NCBI GenBank assembly: GCA_044227705.1
Contig: JBGAWE010000255.1
Coordinates: forward strand, 1 to 6,048
From: JANOQP01 sp044227705
Lineage (GTDB): Bacteria; Bacteroidota; Bacteroidia; Chitinophagales; Saprospiraceae
Length of the DNA: 6,048 nucleotides
Reading direction: 5' to 3'
Below the pieces are notes generated by a model, which saw only the letters and a program-made list of their open reading frames with translations, had not been told where the DNA came from and made no database searches. This document shows positions 1 through 4,500 of the stretch, piece after piece (position 1 is the first letter of the stretch; every line of letters begins with the position of its first letter). A program made the translations under genes and the position numbers.

Positions 1-198
1 CTCGAGGTCGAGCAGGTGGCCGACCTCTTTTTTGATGCTCCACTTGCCCTCGGGGTGAGCGGTCAGGTCGGCTTCGAGGTTTTTGGTCTTGGAAAAAAGC
101 CGCGCCGCCGTCCCGTCGAGCCGCTCGACGATGGTCGGCAGACGGCCGTTGTCGGCGATGGGCGGGAACTCGCGGGAGAACCATTCTGTCCTTTTCAT
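1..198 (-). CDS. DinB-family protein, N-terminal part (runs off the left edge)
   Basis: Reading the minus strand from the ATG at 198-196 gives 66 codons without a stop, to the window edge. The protein starts MKRTEWFSREFPP and ends in GKWSIKKEVGHLLDLE. That last block is the first-helix signature of the DinB/YfiT-like four-helix-bundle superfamily; its histidine (H61) is normally the first of three metal-binding histidines, and the other two lie outside the window. Members are soluble metalloenzymes, some of them thiol-dependent transferases, but most are uncharacterised, so no substrate can be named. AGAAGG lies three bases before the ATG, a weak and rather close ribosome-binding match. The gene is 65 bases downstream of the flippase on the same strand and may be co-transcribed with it. 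The spacer 199-263 shows no clear terminator or promoter. The family call rests on the N-terminal third only. Confidence 0.8.
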   Translation of the reverse strand, partial: MKRTEWFSREFPPIADNGRLPTIVERLDGTAARLFSKTKNLEADLTAHPEGKWSIKKEVGHLLDLE

Positions 199-263
199 AG
201 ACCTTCTTTTTGGTGAAAAACTTGGGAGCGCGAACAGGTTTCCGGGCAAAGGGTTGACGTTGC

Positions 264-1742
264 TCACCAGAGTTTTCCGGCCCGCAGCTTCTTGCAAAAA
301 TCATTCAGGTCGGGCGAGAGGCTCGCCCAGAGGACGGCCGTCAAAAACAGCCCGAGGAAGCTGCCCGATTTCCACAAGACATTGACAATCAACAGGTTTG
401 AAGCCGGAAGCAGCCATGCCACCAGCCCGGCCGCCAGCCCAAAAGCGAGCGCGAGGAGCGTGTTTTTCGAAAAGGGCTGCATCCCGAACCGCCGCCAGAC
501 GAGCACGGAGTTGGCCGTGTTGTAGGCCATCACGCCGCCCATCGTGGCGAGCGCGGCACCCGTCAGGCCGAGGCGCGGGATGAGCCAGAGGTTCAGCGCG
601 ACGCCCGCGAAGGCCAGCGCACCGACCGACCAGAAGAACGACCAGTGCTTTTTCGAGAGGAGAAGTATGTAGCCGTTCAGCCCGGTGGCGAGATCGAAGA
701 GCTTCGCCGCGCCGAGCACTACGACGACCGCCTGCCCGGCGAGCATCTGCTCGGAGTTGGGCATCAGCCGCAGCAGCGAGGAGAGCGAGACGAGCGTCGC
801 GCCGTAGATGGCCGTGCCGACGATGAGCAGGTTGATGCTCGATTTTTGGTACAAGCTGTTGATTTCCAACCGCTTGTTGTCGTTCCAGTATCTTGATATG
901 AGCGGCATGGCGACCGTGATGACCGCCCGGCCCGGCACGTCCATCACGCTGGCGATGTAGGCGGCGATGGTGTAGACGCCGCCTTTTTGGAGGCTCATCA
1001 GCCACGTCACCATGAGCAAATCGAGGCGGGTGACGAGGAACATTGCCACGTTGAGCGCCACGCCGAAGCCCGCGAACGAGGCCACCTCGCGCAGCAGTTC
1101 GCGGCTCGGGCGGAGGAAGGCGCGGTCGGTGTGGAACTCGCCGATGGATTTCAGGTAAAAAACCAGGCCGAGGATGGCCGCCGCGTAGTTCAAAATCAGC
1201 CCAGCGAGCGCGGCCTCGATGGGCCACCAGCCGCGCCACACGCCGAGCAAGCCGATCGGGACGGAGATTTTTATGAGAAAATCGGTGAACAGGCTGGGGA
1301 CGGCGGCGCGGCCGAAGTTCATCGTGTACTGCGCCAGCACGACGGCGAACGCCTGCAGCACGACCAGCGGGAGGAGCCACCAGAAATGGTCGCGAAGCAT
1401 CGCCTCGCGACCTTGCAACACACTGGAAATCAACGGCTTGAACAGCGCGGCGGCCACCGCGACCGTCGCGCAGCCCATCGCGACCCAGCCGACGAGGAGC
1501 AGCAAAAAACCGTTGTGCTGCCGCGATTTCTCCTCGAAACGGGGGAAAAAGCGGATGCTGAGCTGGTTCACGCCGAGCGTGGCGAGCGGCAGCGTGAGCA
1601 GCGATGCGGTCGTGAGGAACCCGACCAGCCCGTACTCGGCCTGCACGCGCGGGTAGAGCCAGATCGTCGCCACGAGGCTGACGGCCAGCCCGGCGAAGTT
1701 GACGAGGGAGAACTTGAGGCCCTGCCGCTGGACGATGCCCAT
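264..1742 (-). CDS. Polysaccharide/oligosaccharide flippase (MOP superfamily, Wzx-like)
   Basis: The 492-residue product is an integral inner-membrane protein with about 14 hydrophobic segments (roughly residues 10-30, 37-58, 77-100, 118-138, 150-196 as two, 220-270 as two, 300-320, 335-355, 370-388, 392-412, 427-445 and 452-475). This length and pattern fit the polysaccharide-transport branch of the MOP flippases, which move lipid-linked glycans across the membrane for O-antigen, capsule or exopolysaccharide assembly. The opening MGIVQRQGLKFSLVNFAG resembles Bacteroidota members as I recall them. The ATG at 1742-1740 is the natural start: it begins the conserved N-terminus, and A-rich sequence (CCCAAAAA) precedes it in place of a Shine-Dalgarno, as is common in Bacteroidota. 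It is divergent from the methyltransferase and upstream of the DinB gene. No glycosyltransferase or polymerase gene is visible alongside it, so its glycan is unknown. A MurJ- or MATE-type exporter is less likely. Confidence 0.85.
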   Translation of the reverse strand: MGIVQRQGLKFSLVNFAGLAVSLVATIWLYPRVQAEYGLVGFLTTASLLTLPLATLGVNQLSIRFFPRFEEKSRQHNGFLLLLVGWVAMGCATVAVAAALFKPLISSVLQGREAMLRDHFWWLLPLVVLQAFAVVLAQYTMNFGRAAVPSLFTDFLIKISVPIGLLGVWRGWWPIEAALAGLILNYAAAILGLVFYLKSIGEFHTDRAFLRPSRELLREVASFAGFGVALNVAMFLVTRLDLLMVTWLMSLQKGGVYTIAAYIASVMDVPGRAVITVAMPLISRYWNDNKRLEINSLYQKSSINLLIVGTAIYGATLVSLSSLLRLMPNSEQMLAGQAVVVVLGAAKLFDLATGLNGYILLLSKKHWSFFWSVGALAFAGVALNLWLIPRLGLTGAALATMGGVMAYNTANSVLVWRRFGMQPFSKNTLLALAFGLAAGLVAWLLPASNLLIVNVLWKSGSFLGLFLTAVLWASLSPDLNDFCKKLRAGKLW

Positions 1743-1823
1743 TTTTTGGGTGGTTGGGTGATTGGCGGGCGAAGGTCAAAAGCGGCCCGGCCAATTACTT
1801 TCGCCGCCTCGATTTTTGACGAA
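1743..1823. promoter_or_regulatory. Divergent intergenic spacer, presumed promoters in both directions
   Basis: This 81-base spacer separates the outward-facing starts of the flippase and the methyltransferase, so promoters for both are expected here or nearby. The only match I see to the Bacteroidota -7 element (TAnnTTTG) is TACTTTCG at 1796-1803 on the plus strand, with one mismatch. No TTG-type -33 element lies at the usual 19-23 base distance. Nothing convincing is visible on the minus strand. No Shine-Dalgarno precedes either start. The promoter role is inferred from gene arrangement, not from a clear motif. Confidence 0.3.
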
Positions 1824-2582
1824 ATGAACTGGCAGAAGACCCTTCCCGGCTATTTTTTCAACGCAATCCGGCACGGCTACGGCCTCCCGGCGGCGCGGCG
1901 CGACCTGCCCGAATGGCGGCGGCTTTTGGAAGCTGGCCGGACCTCAGTCAGCGAGGAACTGCCGTGGGTCTCGATGGCGACTTTTCGTTTTTTTGAGGAA
2001 AAACTGGGACCGGGCAGCCGGATCTTCGAGTTTGGCGGCGGGGGGTCCACTTTGTACTTTTTGAAAAAGGTGGGACCGGCCGGCCTCGTCGCAACCGTCG
2101 AGCATGACGCGGCGTGGATGGAGATTTTGAAAAAGGAGGTCGCCCGACGGGGTTTTCAAAATTGGGACGGGCAGCTCGCCGAGCCGGAAAAGCCCGTTGC
2201 CGGGAGGATACTCGACCCGCGAGACCCGGTGGGTTTCGCCTCNNNNNNNNNNNNNNNNCGAGACCCGGCGGGTTTCGCCTCGACGGACCCGAATTTCCGT
2301 CAATTCTCTTTTAAAAACTACGCCCAGGCCATCCGCCGCTACCCCGACAGGCATTTCGACCTCGTGCTGGTGGACGGGCGGGCGCGGCCGTCGTGCATCG
2401 CCGAAAGCCTCGAAAAGGTTCGGCCGGGCGGCTGGCTGGCGGTCGACAACTGCGAGCGGCCGCACTATCTCGCGCCTTTCGGCAATGTCTTGGCCGAGCG
2501 GTTCGAGGTGGCGGTCGAGGGTTTTGCCCCGACGCTTTTTCACCCGGCCTGGTCGAAGACGATGGCCTTCCGGCGGAAATGA
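1824..2582 (+). CDS. Class I SAM-dependent methyltransferase with in-frame palindromic repeat insert
   Basis: The product is 252 residues, counting six codons that contain N. The SAM-binding glycine loop is FEFGGGGSTLYF (68-79). VEHD (92-95) supplies the acidic residue at the end of the second strand that usually contacts the SAM ribose. FDLVLVDGRARPSC (178-191) and VRPGGWLAVDN (199-209) are the later Rossmann strands. This pattern is that of a family often found near surface-glycan genes; the acceptor is unknown. The ATG at 1824 is chosen because homologous sequence starts there, although the frame stays open far upstream as antisense to the flippase. Residues 133-153 are unusual: RDPVGFA, an N-masked stretch, then RDPAGFAS, encoded by two copies of a palindromic repeat. 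The insert falls in the linker before the conserved 'STDPNF..FSFKNY' block, and the frame is intact if the N count is right. First of four tightly spaced plus-strand genes. Confidence 0.85.
   Translation: MNWQKTLPGYFFNAIRHGYGLPAARRDLPEWRRLLEAGRTSVSEELPWVSMATFRFFEEKLGPGSRIFEFGGGGSTLYFLKKVGPAGLVATVEHDAAWMEILKKEVARRGFQNWDGQLAEPEKPVAGRILDPRDPVGFAXXXXXXRDPAGFASTDPNFRQFSFKNYAQAIRRYPDRHFDLVLVDGRARPSCIAESLEKVRPGGWLAVDNCERPHYLAPFGNVLAERFEVAVEGFAPTLFHPAWSKTMAFRRK
2220..2281 (+). repeat. Two copies of a 23-base palindromic repeat flanking a sequence gap
   Basis: The copies at 2220-2242 and 2259-2281 are identical except at one base (T at 2230, C at 2269). Each starts with an inverted repeat: CGAGACCC, a three-base loop (GGT or GGC), then GGGTTTCG. 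In sense RNA all eight positions can pair, one as a G-U wobble, and G2219-C2239 adds a ninth pair to copy 1. The start-to-start distance is 39 bases (13 codons) if the 16 N are counted literally, so the array keeps frame and encodes RDP(V/A)GFA. No other copy is present in the window. The form resembles dispersed palindromic repeats found within and between genes of some Bacteroidota; that comparison is from memory. Confidence 0.75.
2243..2258. other. Sequence gap (16 N)
   Basis: Sixteen undetermined bases lie exactly between the two repeat copies, inside the methyltransferase frame (codons 140-145). A gap at this point is what short-read assembly commonly produces at a tandem repeat, so the true length and number of repeat units may differ from what is shown. 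Whether the gene is intact depends on the real gap length being compatible with the frame. Confidence 0.95.
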
Positions 2583-2606
2583 AACCAGATTTTTAAGCCC
2601 GAAAAG

Positions 2607-3149
2607 TTGAACTACATCATCCTCGACATCGAAGCCACCTGCTGGAAGGCGCCGCCGCCCGACCCTCGCTCGGAGGTCATCGAGCTGGGCGCGTTCCGCG
2701 TCAACCAGTTCGGGGAGGTGCGGGGGAAGTTCGCGCGGTTCGTGCGGCCCGTCCTCAACCCGACGCTCTCCGATTTCTGCCGCCAACTGACGAGCATCCA
2801 GCAGGTCGACGTCAACCGGGCGCGGCCCTTCCCGGAGGTCGTCGAGGAGTTCCTCGAATGGGCGAAAATTGGTGACGAGGAGCACCTCCTCTGCTCGTGG
2901 GGCGGCTTCGACCGCCGGACGCTGGCCGACAACTGCGCCCTTCACGGCCTCGACGCCGGTTGGACGGCCGCGCACGCCAACCTCAAAGACCACTACATGA
3001 AGATGTACCGCCTCCGCACGCCCATCGGCCTGCGCCGGGCGGTCGAGCGCGAGGGATTCGACTTCACCGGGACGCACCACCGGGGGATCTCCGACGCGGA
3101 GAACCTGACAAAGGTGTTTTTGAAGTTTATGCCGGACTGGAAGTTTTGA
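2607..3149 (+). CDS. DEDDh 3'-5' exonuclease, KapD/ERI-1-like
   Basis: The 180-residue protein is a single RNase T/DnaQ-fold exonuclease domain. The metal-binding acids are D7 and E9 in LDIEATCW, D102 in WGGFDRRTL, and D163, with the general-base histidine five residues before it (H158-x4-D163, in HHRGISDAEN). All five DEDDh positions are therefore present and the enzyme should be active. The W after DIEATC and the WG-FD block point to the KapD/ERI-1-like branch, which trims RNA or DNA 3' ends; the substrate here is unknown. Translation must begin at the TTG at 2607. The only in-frame codons back to the preceding stop (2580-2582) are non-start codons, and TTG gives the family N-terminus MNYIILDIEATCW. 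No Shine-Dalgarno is visible. It lies in the same frame as the methyltransferase, 24 bases after its stop, and 17 bases before the next gene, suggesting co-transcription. It could alternatively be described simply as an exonuclease-domain protein. Confidence 0.88.
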   Translation: MNYIILDIEATCWKAPPPDPRSEVIELGAFRVNQFGEVRGKFARFVRPVLNPTLSDFCRQLTSIQQVDVNRARPFPEVVEEFLEWAKIGDEEHLLCSWGGFDRRTLADNCALHGLDAGWTAAHANLKDHYMKMYRLRTPIGLRRAVEREGFDFTGTHHRGISDAENLTKVFLKFMPDWKF

Positions 3150-3166
3150 ACGAAACCAGATTTGAC

Positions 3167-3439
3167 ATGGAAAAGCTCGACAGACTGCCGAACTGGGCGA
3201 AATTCTGGCTTGCCTTTGCGGTCGGCGCGGCTGGCGGGTCTTATACCATCGGGATGGACGTCGAGCTTTCTTACTGCTGGTTTTTGTTTTTCGCAGCACT
3301 TACTGGCATTGCCCTCATCGTGAAAAGCCGGCCGAGGTTTGGGTTCGGGCTGATTTTCGGAGCATTGCTTCCAATTCTGGCCGAGTTCCTTGTGGTTTTG
3401 TTCTTTTTTGGATGCCACAGTGGCAGGCCGACTTGTTGA
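3167..3439 (+). CDS. Small hypothetical membrane protein (90 aa, three predicted helices)
   Basis: I do not recognise this protein. It has a short charged start (MEKLDRLPNWAK) and three hydrophobic segments, at about residues 13-29, 36-52 and 58-82. A basic stretch (KSRPRF, 53-58) lies between the second and third, and by the positive-inside rule this places that loop in the cytoplasm. The tail is GCHSGRPTC. The ATG at 3167 lies 17 bases after the exonuclease stop and the gene ends 29 bases before holA, so the placement fits an operon member. The frame is also open upstream as a shadow within the exonuclease gene, but membrane-protein composition begins only at this ATG. There is no Shine-Dalgarno. 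Its hydrophobic pattern and tight spacing support a real gene; its function cannot be inferred. Confidence 0.65.
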   Translation: MEKLDRLPNWAKFWLAFAVGAAGGSYTIGMDVELSYCWFLFFAALTGIALIVKSRPRFGFGLIFGALLPILAEFLVVLFFFGCHSGRPTC

Positions 3440-3468
3440 ATACCTGATAGCAACTCCAATTTTCAACC

Positions 3469-4470
3469 ATGACTTTCGACGACCTCCTCAAGCAATTCCG
3501 CTCCAAAAAATTCCCGCCAGTCGTCGTGCTGCACGGCGAGGAAGGCTATTTCATCGACCAGCTCGAGGCGGCGATTGAGGAGAACGCCCTGACGGAGGCC
3601 GAAAAGGGATTCAACCAGACCATCTTCTACGGAAAGGACGCCGACGCGCAGGCCGTCGCCGACACCGCCCGCCGCTACCCGATGATGGCCGAGCGGCAGG
3701 TGGTCATCCTCCGCGAGGCGCAGGACATGAAGGGGCTGAACGACCTCGCCGGTTACGTCGAAAAGCCGTCGCCGACGACCGTTCTCGTGGTTTGCCACCG
3801 AGGAAAGAAGCTCGACGAGCGGCAGCGGTTTGCCAAAAGCCTGAAGGCGGGCGGGGCCTTGCTGTTCGAGTCGAAGAAACTGTACGACAACCAGCTGCCC
3901 GATTTCGTGGTCGGCTACGTCTCCTCGAAAAAACTGCGGATCGACTTGACGACGGCCGCCCTCGTCGCCCAGCACCTCGGCAACGACCTGTCGAAGATTG
4001 CCAACGAGTGCCAGAAGCTCGCCCTCAACCTGCCGCCCAACTCGGGCGTGACGGCGGCGCACATCGAGCAGTTCATCGGGATTTCAAAAGAGTACAACAT
4101 TTTCGAGCTGCAAAAGGCCCTCGGCGAGCGCAACGTCGTGCAGGCCACGCGCATCGCCAACCACTTCGCGGCCAACCCGCGCAAGCAGCCGCTCGTGGTG
4201 ACCGTCTCCAGCCTTTATGGTTTTTTCTCGAAAATATGGCTGCTCGGCCAGCTCGGCAACCGGCCGGAGGGCGAGCTTTTGGAGGCACTCGAACTGCGCT
4301 CGGCCTTCTTTTTGAAAGACTACCGGGTGGCGGCGAAGAATTTCCCCGTTGCAAAGGCCGCGCAGGCCATCGCGCTTTTGCAGGAATACGACCTCAAATC
4401 AAAAGGCGTGGACAGCTCGCAACCGGAGGAGGGATTGGTGAGGGAATTGGTCAGCCGCCTCCTCATGTAG
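3469..4470 (+). CDS. holA: DNA polymerase III subunit delta
   Basis: The 333-residue product matches the delta subunit of the clamp loader, which opens the beta sliding clamp and, with delta' and tau/gamma, loads it on primed DNA. Length is typical of the family (about 340). Residues 1-145 form the AAA-like domain with the degenerate nucleotide loop VVVLHGEEGYFIDQ and the strand VVILREAQDM. Residues 150-210 are the lid, and about 215-333 the helical collar domain. GISKEYNIFELQKALG, HFAANPRKQPLVVTV and LLQEYDLKSKGV are blocks I associate with Bacteroidota delta proteins. The ATG at 3469 opens the conserved MTFDDLL N-terminus and has no Shine-Dalgarno. The gene is the last of the plus-strand group. 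Its stop codon TAG (4468-4470) lies within the 5' arm of the palindrome at 4466-4495, so the extreme C-terminus may have been set by insertion of that element. Confidence 0.95.
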   Translation: MTFDDLLKQFRSKKFPPVVVLHGEEGYFIDQLEAAIEENALTEAEKGFNQTIFYGKDADAQAVADTARRYPMMAERQVVILREAQDMKGLNDLAGYVEKPSPTTVLVVCHRGKKLDERQRFAKSLKAGGALLFESKKLYDNQLPDFVVGYVSSKKLRIDLTTAALVAQHLGNDLSKIANECQKLALNLPPNSGVTAAHIEQFIGISKEYNIFELQKALGERNVVQATRIANHFAANPRKQPLVVTVSSLYGFFSKIWLLGQLGNRPEGELLEALELRSAFFLKDYRVAAKNFPVAKAAQAIALLQEYDLKSKGVDSSQPEEGLVRELVSRLLM

Positions 4471-4495
4471 GGACGCAAAATATTGCGCCCCTACA
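4466..4495. repeat. Palindromic element at the holA 3' end, possible bidirectional terminator
   Basis: The arms TGTAGGGACGCAA and TTGCGCCCCTACA pair at 12 of 13 positions around the loop AATA. The single mismatch is A-C in plus-strand RNA but becomes a G-U wobble in minus-strand RNA. The element includes the holA stop codon and fills most of the 30 bases between holA and the convergent fibre gene. A stem between converging genes could end transcription from both sides, but there is no U-run directly after it: on the plus strand TTTTT appears only nine bases later (4505-4509), and none follows on the minus strand. GTAGGG...CCCTAC palindromes are, from memory, dispersed repeats in several bacterial groups, so a REP-like mobile repeat is an equally good reading. 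Confidence 0.7.
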
Positions 4496-4500
4496 GTGGG

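Noticed and set aside
301..1794. Open frame of 497 codons on the minus strand overlapping the flippase
   Set aside because: Arg/Ala/Pro-rich composition typical of a shifted frame in GC-rich DNA; the overlapping frame encodes a clear membrane transporter.
1796..1803. TACTTTCG as a Bacteroidota -7 promoter element for the methyltransferase
   Set aside because: It has one mismatch and no matching -33 element at the normal distance, so I do not call it as a defined promoter.
987..1823. Long upstream extension of the methyltransferase reading frame (open from 987)
   Set aside because: It is antisense to the flippase gene, is rich in R, E, H and Q with no domain pattern, and is open only because of GC-rich codon bias. 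Homologous sequence begins at the ATG at 1824.
1944..3299. Open frame of 451 codons on the minus strand across the methyltransferase and exonuclease
   Set aside because: It lies antisense to two genes with intact catalytic motifs, crosses their boundary and shows no recognisable motif.
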